From positions 248,001 through 312,000 of the forward strand of contig CAWDJZ010000013.1 of NCBI GenBank assembly GCA_963802765.1: a stretch of 64,000 nucleotides of DNA, given 5' to 3'. Source of the stretch: Gaiellasilicea sp963802765 (GTDB lineage Bacteria > Actinomycetota > Thermoleophilia > Gaiellales > Gaiellaceae). Positions 29,459 through 40,145 of this stretch are shown piece after piece. Under the pieces are notes generated by a model that did no database searches, was not told the DNA's origin, and was given only the letters and a program-made list of their open reading frames with translations. A program made the translations under genes and the position numbers. Numbering within the stretch: the stretch's first letter is position 1; every line of letters begins with the position of its first letter.

Positions 29459-30160
29459 CGCTCCCGGAAGCGGTAGCCGACGCCGCGCACGGTCAGGATC
29501 AGCTCCGGCTCGCGCGGGTCCCGCTCGATCTTCTCGCGCAGGTGGCGCACGTGGACGTCGATCGTGCGCGGCTCGCGGTAGTCGGCGCCGCCGCGCAGCC
29601 GCTCGAGCAGCTGGCGCCGCGAGAAGACGCGGCCCGGGCGCGGCCGCGAGCACGCGCAGCAGCTCGAACTCGACGAACGTCAGCTGCACCTCCTCGCCGC
29701 GCACCTCGACGGTGCGCCGCGGCACGTCGATCCGCACGCTCGCCCTCCTCGATCACCTCGTCGTCGTCGCGCTCGCCGGGGCGCGGGGCGGCCGCGCGGC
29801 GCAGCAGCGCGCGCACGCGGCTGCGGAACTCGCGGATCGAGAACGGCTTCGTGATGTAGTCGTCGGCGCCGAGCTCGAGCCCGAGCACCTTGTCGAGCTC
29901 GTCGTCGCGGGCGGTCAGCATGATGATCGGCACCGTGCTCTGCGGCGCGCAGGCGCTTGCAGACCTCGAGCCCGTCGAGCTTCGGCAGCATCAGGTCGAG
30001 CACGACGAGGTCGACGTCCTCCTCCGCGAACCGCGCCAGCGCCTCCTCGCCGTCCCGCGCGTGCGACGACGCGGAAGCCGTCGCGCTCGAGCGGGTACGT
30101 GAGCAGCTTCTGCACCGAGTCCTCGTCGTCGACGAGCAGGATGGTCGAGGCGTCGGCCAT
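29455..30160 (-). CDS. OmpR/PhoB-family response regulator, frameshifted
   Basis: A 235-residue two-domain regulator. The receiver domain begins MADASTILLVDDEDSVQKLL with the acidic pair, has the phospho-acceptor region VDLVVLDLMLPKLDGLEVCK, the Thr-containing PIIMLTARDDELDKVLGLEL and the lysine in DDYITKPFSIREF. The winged-helix domain contains VEVRGEEVQLTFVEFELLRV and ends ILTVRGVGYRFRER. Four frame changes are visible. The ATG at 30158-30160 is divergent from the M28-like gene and its stop overlaps the kinase start as ATGA. Confidence 0.92.
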
Positions 30161-30200
30161 GGGCGAGATGCTCGAGAGGCGAGCCGGCGCGTGCCTTCCC

Positions 30201-30206
30201 TACACT
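30201..30206 (+). promoter_or_regulatory. -10 box of the M28-like gene
   Basis: TACACT lies 9 nt before the ATG at 30216, which would give a very short or absent leader. It falls in the 55-bp gap divergent from the response regulator. Confidence 0.4.
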
Positions 30207-30215
30207 GGCCCGGCC

Positions 30216-32102
30216 ATGGCGCCGCCCAGACGAGCGCCCGCGCCGCCGCGCGCGGCCACGCCGCGGCGTCCGTCGAGCGGCCGATCAACGCGCGCATGGT
30301 GCGCGGCACCTGGCTGCTCGTCGCGCTGCCGCTGCTGCTCGCCGCGTTCACGGTCGGCCGACCGCAGCCGCTGCCGCCGCCGGCGCTGCCGCCCGCCTTC
30401 GACGCGCGACGGCCGCGAGCAGCTCGCGCGCGAGCTCGCCCGCGACTACCCCGACCGCTCCCCGGGCTCGGCCGGCGCGCTCGGCGCCGCGACGTGGTTC
30501 GCGCGAGCAGCTCGCCGCTGTACGGCTTCGAGCCGCAGGACGACCGCTTCACGGCGCAGCATCCCCGGGCCGCGGCGAGGTCGAGCTGCGGAACGTCGTC
30601 GCCGTCGTCCCAGGCGCGCTCGCAGCGCACGATCGTCGTCATGGCGCACCGCGACAACAACGGCGAGGGCCCCGGCGCGAACGACAACGCGTCCGGGAAC
30701 GGCCGCGCTGGTCGAGCTCGCGCGGGCCTACGCGCCGGCGGCCGGGCACGGCGACGCTGCAGGCGCAGCCGGCGCACACGCTCGTCTTCGTCTCGACCGA
30801 CGGCGGCGCGTTCGGCGCGCTCGGCGCCGCGCGGTTCGCCGAGAGCTCGCCCGTACCGCGACGACGCGCTCGCCGTCGTCAGCCTGGACGCGATCGCCGG
30901 GCTCGGAGCGCCGCGGCTCGCTGATCGCCGGCGACACCGCCCGCTCGCCGGCCGCGGCGCTCGTGCGCACCGCCGCGGTGCGCGTGCTCGAGAGACCGGC
31001 AGCGAGCCGCGCGCGCGTCGCGCGCTGCGGCAGCTGCTCGACCTCGGCTTCCCGTTCACGCTCGGCGAGCAGGGCCCCTTCGTCGGCGCGCGGCATCCCG
31101 GCGCGTGACGCTGACGACCGTGCCGGACGCGCCGCCGCGCGGGCTTCGGCGACGACCCGCGCTCCAGCGTCGCGCGGCTCGGGCGAGCTCGGCCGCGCCG
31201 CCCAGAGCCTGATCGGCTCGCTCGACGGCGGCCTCGAGCTCGACGCAGGGGACGACGAGCTACGTCTACCTCGGCGGCGCGGATCGTCCGCGGCTGGGCG
31301 ATCCAGCTCGTCCTGCTCGCGCGCTGCTGCCGTTCCTGATCGGCGCCGTCGACCTCTTCGCCCGCTGCCGGCGGCGGCGGATCGCGCTCGCGCCGGCGGC
31401 ACGGAGCCTGCGCAGCCGGCTCGCTCTTCTGGGCCTCGCCGGCCTGCTGCTCGTTCGTCGCCGCCGGCTCGGCGCGTTCCCGGACGGGCGAGCCGCGGCC
31501 GCTGCCGCCGGACGCGCGGCGTCTACCAGCCCGTCGCCGGTCGCTCGGCGTGCTCGGCGCGCTGCTGCTCGCCGGCTGGCTCGTCGGCCGCGAGCGCCTG
31601 ATCCCGCGCCGCGCCGGCGACGCTCGAGGAGACGCTCGCCGGCTACGCGGTCGCGCTGCTCGCGCTCGGCCTCGTCGCGCTGCTCGTCGTCGCGACGAAC
31701 CTTCGCCCTCGTCTACCTGCTGCCGTCGCTCTACGCCTGGCTCTGGCTGCCGCAGGTCCACGCCGCCCCGGCCGCCTGCGCGCGCGGCTGCTCCTCGCCC
31801 TCGGCCTCGCCGGCCCGCTGCTCCTCCTCGTCTCGCTTCGCGACCGCTTCGACCTCGGGCTCGAACGCCGTGGTACCTGCTCTCGCTCGTCGCCATCGGC
31901 TACGTGCCGCTGGATCGCGGTCGCTGCTGGCGTCGTCTGGCTCGCGGTCGGCGGCGCAGCTCGCGGCGCTCGCCGCCGGCCGGTACGCGCCGTATCCGGA
32001 CGCCGCGGCGAGCGACCGCCGCGGGCCCGCTCGCGGGCGCTGCGCGCGTCCTCGGCGCGCGCGCCGGCTGCGAACCGGTCGAGCCGCGACCGGCAGGGCT
32101 AG
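30216..32102 (+). CDS. M28-like peptidase with C-terminal membrane domain, frameshifted
   Basis: A protein of about 620 residues: a proline/alanine-rich start, one membrane anchor (GTWLLVALPLLLAAFTVGRP), an M28-type aminopeptidase domain and about seven C-terminal helices. Metal-site motifs are VVMAHRDNNGEGPGANDNAS, where M28 enzymes carry the His and Asp ligands, and VVSLDAIAGLG. At the position of the catalytic Glu-Glu pair (usually EE-G-LGS) it reads VFVSTDGGAFGALGAARFAE, so the usual catalytic glutamates appear to be missing. More than ten frame changes occur. Its TAG shares CTAG with the moeA stop on the other strand. Activity is doubtful. Confidence 0.75.
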
Positions 32103-33314
32103 AGCGCTACCGAGCCGCAGGTAGCGCACGGCCGCGCCCGGCCGCGAGCTCGCCCTCGCCGCGCGGGACGAGCACGAGCGCATCGGCGCCGGCCGCGCGC
32201 ACGATCATGTGCGACTCCTGGCCGGTGACCGGCTCGAGCACGATCTCGTCGCCCTCGCTCGCGCGACGCGCGCGCACGAGCTCGTCGCGCCGCGCGTTCC
32301 GCCGCAGCGGCGACGGCGAGGCGCCCGCGCTCGTAGCGCGGCCCGGGCTCGGCGGCGCCCTGGAGCGCGAGCAGCGCCGGCCGCACGAAGAGCTCGAAGC
32401 CGACGAGCGCGGAGACCGGGTTGCCCGGGCAGCCCGAAGACGAGCGTCGCGCCGCGGACGCCGAACGCGAGCGGCTTGCCCGGCTTGCACCGCGACGCCC
32501 CAGAAGACCTCCTCGACGCCGAGCTCGCGCCAGGACCGCGCGGACGAGGTCGTGCGGGCCGACCGAGACGCCGCCCGAGCTGACGAGCACGTCGGCCTCG
32601 AGGCCCGCGCTCGAGCGCGCTGCGGTGCGCGTCCGCGTCGTCGGCGACCGGCGCCAGCCGCTCGACCACGCGCGCCCGCGGCCGCGAGCGCCGCCGCGAG
32701 CATGGCGCCGTTCGACTCGTAGATCTGCGCCGGGCCCGAGCGGCTCGCCCGGGCGGCCGCAGCTCGGTGCCGGTGCTCAGGACGGCGACGCGCGGCCGGC
32801 GCGCGCACGCGACCTCGGCGACGCCCGCGGCGGCGAGCGCGCCGAGCTGCGCGGCGCCGAGCACCGTGCCGGCGTCGAGCAGCGGCGTCGCCCGCGCGCA
32901 CGTCGCCGCCGGCGGCCGCACGTTGCGCGCCCGACGCGACCGGCTCCGGGATCTCGATCGTCGTTGTCTTGTTCGACAACATGCTCGATCGGAACGACCG
33001 CGTCCGCGCCCTCGGGGACGGCGCCGCCGGTCGAGATCTCCATCGCCTCGCCGGCGCCGAGCGGCCGCTCGGCCGGGCGGCCGGCGGCGATGCGGGCGAC
33101 GACGGGCAGCCGGCCCGGCGTGTCCGCCGGCGCGACCGCGAAGCCGTCCATCGCCGAGCTCGGGAACGGCGGCAGGTCGACGCCGCGCGGCGACGTCCTC
33201 GGCGAGCACGCGGCCCGCGGCGGCCGCGACCGGGACGCGCTCCGGCGTCGAGCGGCCGCGACGCGCTCGAGCACGCGCGCGAGCGCCTCGTCGATCGTGA
33301 GCAGCGGCGGCCAT
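32099..33314 (-). CDS. moeA: Molybdopterin molybdenumtransferase MoeA, frameshifted
   Basis: MoeA inserts molybdate into adenylylated molybdopterin. The ATG at 33312-33314 is followed, after skipping one G, by LLTIDEALARVLERVA. Conserved regions are LPPFPSSAMDGFAVAPADTP, EISTGGAVPEGADAVVPIEH, VAVLSTGTELR, YESNGAMLAAALAAAGA, VSSGGVSVGPHDLVRAVL and VFGLPGNPVSALVGFELFVR, ending near VRYLRL. About ten frame changes are present. The domain order is that of MoeA rather than a two-domain CinA or MogA. The stop shares CTAG with the convergent M28-like gene. It completes a partial molybdenum cofactor set with MoaC and MoaB/Mog. Confidence 0.92.
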
Positions 33315-33323
33315 CGGCGCGCA

Positions 33324-33329
33324 TACGCT
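33324..33329 (+). promoter_or_regulatory. -10 box of the GT2 gene, leaderless type
   Basis: TACGCT ends 7 nt before the GTG at 33337, in the 22-bp gap between divergent moeA and the glycosyltransferase gene. Confidence 0.45.
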
Positions 33330-33336
33330 AACGGCC

Positions 33337-34279
33337 GTGATCTCGGTCGTCATCCCCGTGCACAACGAGGAGCGGAGCGTCGCGCTCCTGCTCGACGAGC
33401 TCGCGCTCCGCGCTCGAGCCGCTCGAGCGAGCCGTGGGAGGCGTCTTCGTCGACGACGGCTCGACCGACGGCACGTTCGCCGCGCTCACCCGGCTCCACG
33501 CCGCGCACGACAACGTCCGGATCGTCCGGCTGCGGCGCAACTTCGGCAAGGCGGCGGCGCTGCAGGCCGGCTTCGAGGAGGCGCAGGGCGACGTCGTCGT
33601 CACGATCGACGGCGACCTGCAGGACGACCCGGCCGAGATCCCGCGCCTGCTCGCGAAGCTCGACGAGGGCTTCGACCTCGTCTCCGGCTGGAAGACGAAG
33701 CGGCGCGATCCGCTCACGCCGCCGCATCCCGTCGCGGATCTTCAACGTCGGTCACCGGCCGCATCTCCGGCCTGCGCCTGCACGACCTCAACTGCGGCCT
33801 CAAGGCCTACCGGGCCGAGGTCGTGCGCGGCCTGCGCCTCTACGGCGAGCTGCACCGCTTCATCCCGGTGCTCGCGCACTACCGCGGCTTCCGCGTCGCC
33901 GAGCTGCCCGTCAACCACCGGCCGCGCGAGCACGGCCGCTCGCGCTACGGCATGGAGCGCTACGTGCGCGGCTTCCTCGACCTGCTCACCGTCACGTTCA
34001 TGGGCCGCTACCGCCACCGGCCGCTGCACCTCTTCGGCGGCGCTCGGCCTGCTGCTCGGCGCCATCGGCACGGTCGTGCTCGCCTATCTGACCGTGCTGA
34101 AGATCGCCGGCGAGGCGATCGGCCACCGGCCGCTGCTGACGCTCGGCGTCCTGCTCGTCGTCGTCGGCGTGCAGCTCGTCTCGCTCGGCCTCCTCAGCGA
34201 GCTGATCACGAGCCACCACGAGGAGCGGGACGGCGCGGCAGGACGCGCCGAGCTGCACGTGGACGAGATCCTGCGCTGA
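33337..34279 (+). CDS. GT2 glycosyltransferase, DPM1/DPMS-like, frameshifted
   Basis: A polyprenyl-phosphate sugar transferase of about 312 residues. The catalytic domain reads MISVVIPVHNEERSVALLLD, then GGVFVDDGSTDGTFAALTRL, NFGKAAALQAGFEEAQGDVV and TIDGDLQDDPAEIPRLLAKL with the DGD/DxD metal site, and LHDLNCGLKAYRAEVVRGLR. Two C-terminal membrane helices follow (LGLLLGAIGTVVLAYLTVLK and LLVVVGVQLVSLGLLSELIT), so it resembles type II dolichol/undecaprenyl-phosphate transferases. Three frame changes occur, near 33412, 33738 and 34040. The product would supply the GT-C mannosyltransferase at 36.7 kb, which is inference. Confidence 0.9.
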
Positions 34280-34281
34280 GC

Positions 34282-35363
34282 TTGCGGGTCCTCTACTTCG
34301 GGACGTACGAGCGCGACTACCCGCGCAACGCGCAGGTGATCTCGTGCCTGCGCGGCGCCGGCGTCGAGGTGGTCGAGCGGCACGTCGGCGTCTGGGAGCG
34401 GCGGCGGCACAACTGGGCGGCCGGCTCGCGCGCCGCGGCGCGGCTGGCCGGGCGGAGGCGCGGCTCGCTGCTCGGCGGCCGCGCGAGCGCTTCGACGCGG
34501 TGATCGTCGGCTATCCGGGCCACGTCGACCTGCCCGGCGGCGAAGCGCGCCGCGCGCGGCGCGGCCGGTCGTCTTCAACCCGCTCGTGTCGCTGGACGAG
34601 ACGCTCGTCGAGGACCGCGGCCGCTTCGCGCCCGGCTCGCCGGCGGCGCGCGCTCCTGCGCGCGATCGACCGCCTCGCGCTCCGGCGCGCCGACCTCGTC
34701 GTCGCCGACACCGAGCAGAACGCGCGCTACCTCGCCGCGCTCGGCGGGCTGCCGCCCGACGGCGTCGAGGTGTGCTTCGTCGGCGCCGAGGAGCGGGTCT
34801 TCCGCCCGGGCTGGCGGCGGCCCGACCGCGTTCCACGCGCTCTTCGTCGGCAAGCTGATCCCGCTGCACGGGCTCGAGACGATCCTCGCGGCGGCGCGGC
34901 TCGCGCCGGAGATCCCGTTCCGCGTCGTCGGCAGCGGCCAGCTCGAGCCGCTCCTGCGCGAGCGCGCCGGCGAACGTCGAGTGGGTGGACTGGGTCGAGT
35001 ACGAGCGGCTGCCGGAGGAGCTCGGCCGCGCGGGCTGCGCGCTCGGCATCTTCGGCACCTCCGCGAAGGCCGGCCGCGTGATCCCGAACAAGGCGTTCCA
35101 GGCGCTCGCCTGCGGCGACGCCGCTCGTCACCGCCGACACGCCGGCGGCGCGCGAGCTCCTGCGCGACGGCGAGAGCGCGCTGCTCGTCCCGCCCGGCGA
35201 CGCCGAGGCGCTCGCGGCCGCGGTCCGACGGCTCGCCGCCGACGACCGGACCTCGCCGAGCGGCTCGGCGCCGGCGGGCTCGCCGCCTACCGCGAGCACG
35301 CGAGCGAGGCAGGTGCTCGGCGCGCGCTGGCGCGGCCTCCTCGAGCGGCTCGTCGGGCGATGA
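34282..35363 (+). CDS. GT4-type glycosyltransferase, frameshifted
   Basis: A family 4 glycosyltransferase of about 358 residues beginning MRVLYFGTYERDYPRNAQVI at a TTG (34282-34284) two bases after the upstream stop. The first Rossmann domain includes FDAVIVGYPGHVDL and RADLVVADTEQNARYLAALG; the donor domain includes ALFVGKLIPLHGLETILAAA, RVVGSGQLEPLLRERA, and PNKAFQALACGDAPLVTADT with ESALLVPPGDAEALAAA. It ends LLERLVGR. About eight frame changes are present. It forms a unit with the GT2 gene and the DUF2079 gene, which it overlaps as ATGA. Acceptor unknown; probably cell-wall or exopolysaccharide assembly. Confidence 0.87.
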
Positions 35364-36682
35364 CGCCGCGCGCCGCCGTCGTCCGGGTCGGCGTCGCCGC
35401 GTTCGCGGCCGGCTTCGGCGTCGCTGCGGTGCTCCGCCACCTCGCCTTCGACACCGGCCGCTTCGACCTCGGCAACATGGTGCAGGCCGTCTGGTCGACG
35501 GCGCACGGCGACCTGCTCGCGGTGACGGACCTGCACGGCGAGCAGATCTCGCGGCTCGGCGCCCACTTCGACCCGATCCTCGCCGCGCTTCGCGCCGCTC
35601 TGGTGGCTCTGGCCCGACCCGAGCTGCTGCTCGTCGTCCAGGCGATCGCCGTCGCGCTCGGCGCGCTGCCCGTCTTCTTGCTCGCGCGCAAGCACCTCGG
35701 CTCGGAGCGGCCCGCCGCCGCGCTTCGCGCTCGCCTACCTGCTCTACCCGCCGACGCAGTGGCTGGCGCTGAACGAGTTCCACCCGGTCGCCCTCGCGAC
35801 CCCGCTCCTGCTCGCCGCCTTCTGGTACCTCGACGAGGACCGGCTCTGGGCCGTTCGCGCTCGTCGCCGCCGCGGCGATCGCTGACGAAGGAGCACGTCG
35901 GCCTCGTGGTCGCCGCGATGGGCGTCTGGTACGCGGTCGCGCCGCGGCGAGCGCCGGACCGGCGCTCGCGATCGCGCGTCGCCGGCAGGCTCGGCCGCGC
36001 TCGTCGCGGCGCTCGTCGTCGTGCCGCACTTCGCGCCGGCGGGCGTCGTCGGCGTTCGAGGGCCGCTACGACGTCGCCGTCGCTCGACCGTCGCGACCTC
36101 GCGCTACCTCGACCGACGCTCGCTGCTTCCCGCTCGCTCTTCCTGCCGCTCGCGGCGCCGCTGCGCCGCGCTCGCGCGCGCTGCCGGAGCTCGGGCTCAA
36201 CCTGCTCTCGTCGACCGCACGCAGACGTCGATCCACTACCACTACGCCGCCGGTCGCGATCCCGGCGCTCGTCGCGGCGGCCGTCTTCGGCGCGGCCGGC
36301 TCGGCCGGCGGCTCGCCTACGCTCGCCGCTCGCGGCCGCGGCTCGGCCGGGATGCTCGTGCTCGGCCCGCTCGGCCGGGTCGATCTCGGGCGCGGACGCA
36401 CACGACGCCGCGGCGCAGCGACGCGCGCTGGCGCTCGTTCCTGACGGACGCGCCGGTCAGCGCCACGAACTCGCTCGGCGCCCACCTGTCGGGCGGCGGC
36501 GCATCCTCAGCTTCCCGGTGCTCTCGCGACGCGACTGGATCGCCGTCGACGAGCGCCGGCTGACGTACTGCGACCGCCTCGCGCCGCAGCGGCGCGACCC
36601 GCGCTCGGCCGCGCTGCGGCTCGACCGCGGTGGCGCGTCGTCTTCGACGAGGACGGCGTCCTCGTCTTCCGGCGCGCGCTAG
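35360..36682 (+). CDS. DUF2079 multi-pass membrane protein, frameshifted
   Basis: A polytopic protein of about 440 residues with the DUF2079 hallmarks: a first helix, the loop TGRFDLGNMVQAVWSTAHGD and LHGEQISRLGAHFDPILAAL, then LLVVQAIAVALGALPVFLLA and YLLYPPTQWLALNEFHPVAL. The loop is where related GT-C glycosyltransferases bind sugar phosphate, so a transferase role is possible but unproven. About eight frame changes occur after 35720. The stop TAG shares CTAG with the convergent gene at 36679. ATGA overlap with the preceding GT4 gene. Confidence 0.82.
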   Translation: MTPRAAVVRVGVAAFAAGFGVAAVLRHLAFDTGRFDLGNMVQAVWSTAHGDLLAVTDLHGEQISRLGAHFDPILAALRAALVALARPELLLVVQAIAVALGALPVFLLARKHLGSERPAAALRARLPALPADAVAGAERVPPGRPRDPAPARRLLVPRRGPALGRSRSSPPRRSLTKEHVGLVVAAMGVWYAVAPRRAPDRRSRSRVAGRLGRARRGARRRAALRAGGRRRRSRAATTSPSLDRRDLALPRPTLAASRSLFLPLAAPLRRARARCRSSGSTCSRRPHADVDPLPLRRRSRSRRSSRRPSSARPARPAARLRSPLAAAARPGCSCSARSAGSISGADAHDAAAQRRALALVPDGRAGQRHELARRPPVGRRRILSFPVLSRRDWIAVDERRLTYCDRLAPQRRDPRSAALRLDRGGASSSTRTASSSSGAR

Positions 36683-37917
36683 AGCGGGATCGTCTGCGGC
36701 AGCAGGTAGGCGCAGAAGCCGAGCGCGAGCAGCTGCGCGCGGCGGTCGTCCTCCGCCGCCGCGAGCGGCACCGCCCAGACCGCGTACCACGGCGCAGCCA
36801 CGGCGTCGTCGCGAGCAGCAGGCAGCCGGCGCGGCCGAGCCGGACGCGGCCGCGCGAGCGCCTCGCGGGCGAGCCACGCGAGCCCGACCGCGAGCGCGGC
36901 GACGGCGAGCGCGAGCGCGACGCCGTGCGGCACGCCGAGCTGCTCGAGCCGGTGCGGCAGCGCGTAGCTCGTCTGCTCCTCGGCGTTCTCGCGCGAGCGG
37001 GCCGAAGGCGCGCACCCAGTCGAGGCCGTAGCGCCAGGTCGCGACCGCGAGCGCGACGACCGCCGCGGCGGCGAAGCCGGCGTGGCCGACCGGGCGGCCG
37101 CTCGCGCCGCGCCTCGACGCCCGCAGCGCGAAGAAGACGACCGGGATCCACTTGATGAGGATCGCGAGCGCCCAGGCGGCGCCGGCCAGGCCGCCTGCGG
37201 CCGACGCCGGCGAGCGCGAGCGCGCCGAGCGACGAGCGCGAGCAGCAGCGCGTCGTTGTGGCCGCCGCCGGCGAAGTGGATCGCGAGCAGCGGGTTCCAG
37301 CCGACGAACGCCGCCGCGTACGGCCGGTCGCGCGCGAGGCGGGCCGCGAGCAGCGACGCACGCGAGCACGCGACGCGCAGCGAGCGCCTTGAAGATCCAG
37401 GCGGCCGCGTCCTCGGAGGAGCCGGCGGCGCGCGCGACGCCCTCGGAGACGAGCGTGAACGCCGGCCCGTAGACCGAGCGTCGTGTCGCGCCAGCCGCTC
37501 CCGCGTGCTCGTAGGCGGGGTCTCCGGGAACTCGTCCGGCGTGTCGCCGTAGGGATCGCCGCCGTGCACCGCCGCGATCCGCCGTACTCCCAGTACGTCC
37601 AGGCGTCGGTCGAGAGCAGGAGCGGCGCCGCGAGCGGCAGCAGCTGGATCGCGAACGGCGGCGGCGAGCACCGCGCGCAGCGCGGGCGCGCGCCGGCGCA
37701 GCGAGCGCGAGCGCCCGAGGTAGCGGCGAACGCGGCGACGAGGAGCGCGAGGAAGACCGCGCCGCCGAGCCCGCCGCCGTCGGCCCGGCCCGCGTCGGCG
37801 GGGACGAGCGGCGCTCCTCGACCCAGGCGCAGGCGACGCAGCCGGCGACGAGGAGCGCGAGCGCGGCTGCCGCGAGGAGCGCGGCCCGGCCCAGCGCGCG
37901 ATCGGCCCGGACGGCTA
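36679..37917 (-). CDS. MptB-like polyprenyl-phosphate-mannose mannosyltransferase, frameshifted
   Basis: A GT-C type membrane protein of about 410 residues. The stretch GWNPLLAIHFAGGGHNDALL matches the hallmark of the alpha-1,6-mannosyltransferases MptA/MptB, and AWALAILIKWIPVVFFALRA, VATWRYGLDWVRAFGPLARE and QTSYALPHRLEQLGVP fit the family. It ends GFCAYLLPQTIPL. About ten frame changes are present. No ATG or GTG was found in frame near the 5' end, where VRADRALGRAALLAAAALAL begins; the true start may be hidden by an indel or use another codon. It probably builds a cell-envelope mannan or lipoglycan. Confidence 0.75.
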
Positions 37918-40145
37918 CTCGGGCGGCGCGGTCGGCGGAGGCGTCGGCGGCGGGGGCGGTCGGCGGAGCCGGTCGCGGCGCCGGCGGGGCGGAGGCGTCA
38001 CCGGCTGGGTCGGCGTCGTCGGCTGCGGCGCGGCTCGTCGGCGTCGGTCGTCCTCGTCCGCCTCGCTCGTCGTCCGGTCGTCGACGCCGGCGGCGCGTAG
38101 TAGTCGTCGTCGTCGTAGCGTAGCCGAACGAGCGGTCCGTACTGCCCCCGCTCGAAGTCCGTCCACTCCGGCCAGTCGCTCGGCTCCGCGAACGAGACCG
38201 GCTCGAGCCCGCCGATCGCGGCGCTCATGAAGAGGCGCCAGATCTGGGCCGGGAAGGTGCCGCCGGCGACGCTGATCCCGTGCACGTTCTCCATCGGGAT
38301 CTTGCCCTTCGGATAGCCGACCCAGACGGTCGTCCCCAGCCGCGGCGTGTAGCCGCAGAACCAGGCGTCGGCGTGCTCCTCGGTCGTCCCGGTCTTGCCG
38401 GCGGCCGGGTGGCCGAAGTGCGGCGCCCGTGCCGGTGCCGTACTCGGACGTTCTCCTCCAGGATGCGCGTGACCTCGTAGGCGACGCCGTCGGAGATGAC
38501 GCGCTTGCGCTTCGGCTTGCCCCAGCCGGCCTTCGTGTCCTCGCCGGTCGGGAGGACGACCTTCCGGATCGCCATCGGCTCGGAGTAGATGCCGCCCGCG
38601 GCGAGCGTCGCGTAGGCGGACGCCATGTCGAGCGGCGAGACGGCGATCGCGCCGAGCCCCATCGAGGGCACGTACGCGCCGTTGACGTCGAGCGGCGAGC
38701 GGACGCCGAGCTTGCTGCGCCATCTCGGCGACCGCCTCGGGCGCCGACGTCGAGCGTCAGCTGCGCGTAGACGGTGTTGTCCGAGCGCAGCGTCGCGCGC
38801 TCGATCGACGTCCAGCCCGTGTAGCTGTGGTCGTACGTCTCGACGCACCACCAGCCGCCGCTGCCGTCCTCGCAGTCGCCCGTTCGGGTCGGCTTGTAGA
38901 AGAACGGCGCCGAGAGGTAGGTCGAGGTCGCCGGGTTGATCCCCTGCTCGACCGCCGCCGCGAGGACGAACGTCTTGAAGGTCGAGCCCGACTGCCGCCG
39001 CGCCTGCGAGAGCAGGTTGAACTGGTTCTTCCTGTTCCCCGGCGTCACGGCGGTCATCGCGCGGATGGCGCCGTTCGTCGGGTTGATCGAGATGATCGCC
39101 GCCGCCGGGTCGTCCTTCTCGTAGAGCGTCTCCGGATCGCCTTCCGCGCCGCGCGCTGGAAGCGCGGGTCGATCGTCGTGTAGACCTTGAGCCCGCCGGA
39201 GCGCACCGTCGCGACGCCGTACTCGGCGATCAGCTCGTCGCGCACGTAGCTGAAGAAGTACGGCTCGCGGATCGTCGTGTAGAGCTTGCCGGCCTTCAGC
39301 CCGAGCCCGCGCGACGCGCCCAGTCGTACTGCTCGCGGTTGATGTAGCCCTCGTCGAGCATCGCGCGCAGCACCTGGTTGCGGCGGTCGGTCGCGATCTC
39401 GGTGCGGTTGAACGGGTCGTAGGAGGACGGCGCCTGCGGCATGCCGGCGAGCAGCGCCGCCTCGGGCAGGGTCAGCGCGCTGCGCGTTCTTGGAGAAGTA
39501 CGTCTGCGCCGCCGCCTCGATCCCGTAGGCGAGGTTGCCGTAGTAGACCTGGTTCATGTAGGTGGCGAGGATCTTCCGCTTCGACCAGGCGTCGTTGAGC
39601 TTGATCGCGAGGCAGGCCTCCTTCAGCTTCCGCTCGACCGTCCGCTCGCGCGAGACCGGATAGAGGTTGCGCACGAGCTGCTGCGTGATCGTCGAGCCGC
39701 CCTGGACGACCTCGCCGGCGTTCACGTTCTTCCAGAGCGCCCGGGCGATGCCCTCGGCGTCGATGCCGCCGTGCTCGTAGAAGCGGCGGTCCTCGATCGC
39801 GACCGTCGCCTTCGGCATCCAGGGGCTGATCCGCCGGAGCGGCACCGGCTGGCGGTTCCGCTCGGCCGGGATCGCGCCGAGGATCGAGTTGTCGGCGGCG
39901 TAGATGAACGAGTTCTGGCCGATCGACGACCGGCCGCAGCGCCTTCAGGTCGCAGTCGGCGCCGAACGTGACGACGCTCGTGACCGCCGCGCCGCCCACG
40001 ACGAAGAGCAGCGCGACCACCGCGGCGACGGCCAGCACGACGGCGCGGCGGCGGCGCTGCTTGCGCTCGACGCGCTTCCGCTTGCGCCGCTTGCGCGCGT
40101 AGACCTCGTCGTCGAGCCCGCGGCTCGCGACGCGACCGCGCTCAC
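37915..40145 (-). CDS. Class A penicillin-binding protein (PBP1A-like), frameshifted
   Basis: A bifunctional peptidoglycan synthase of about 740 residues. After a basic cytoplasmic tail and one membrane helix (VVLAVAAVVALLFVVGGAAV) comes the GT51 glycosyltransferase domain, with VAIEDRRFYEHGGIDAEGI, GGSTITQQLVRNLYPVS and KRKILATYMNQVYYGN. The transpeptidase domain has the serine motif QSGSTFKTFVLAAA, the SxN motif LRSDNTVYAQL and AAGKTGTTEEHADAWFCGYT. The end is an acidic then Pro/Thr-rich tail. The GTG at 40143-40145 overlaps the mscS stop as GTGA. About seven frame changes occur, near 39930, 39488, 39318, 39135, 38745, 38715 and 38440. Confidence 0.94.

Noticed and set aside
14060..38500. 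Genuine pseudogenisation of the 14-38 kb region
   Set aside because: Catalytic motifs and domain order are preserved in every gene, and indels fall without an excess of large deletions or stop codons. Decay would not spare motifs in hemA, hemC, moeA and the PBP together.
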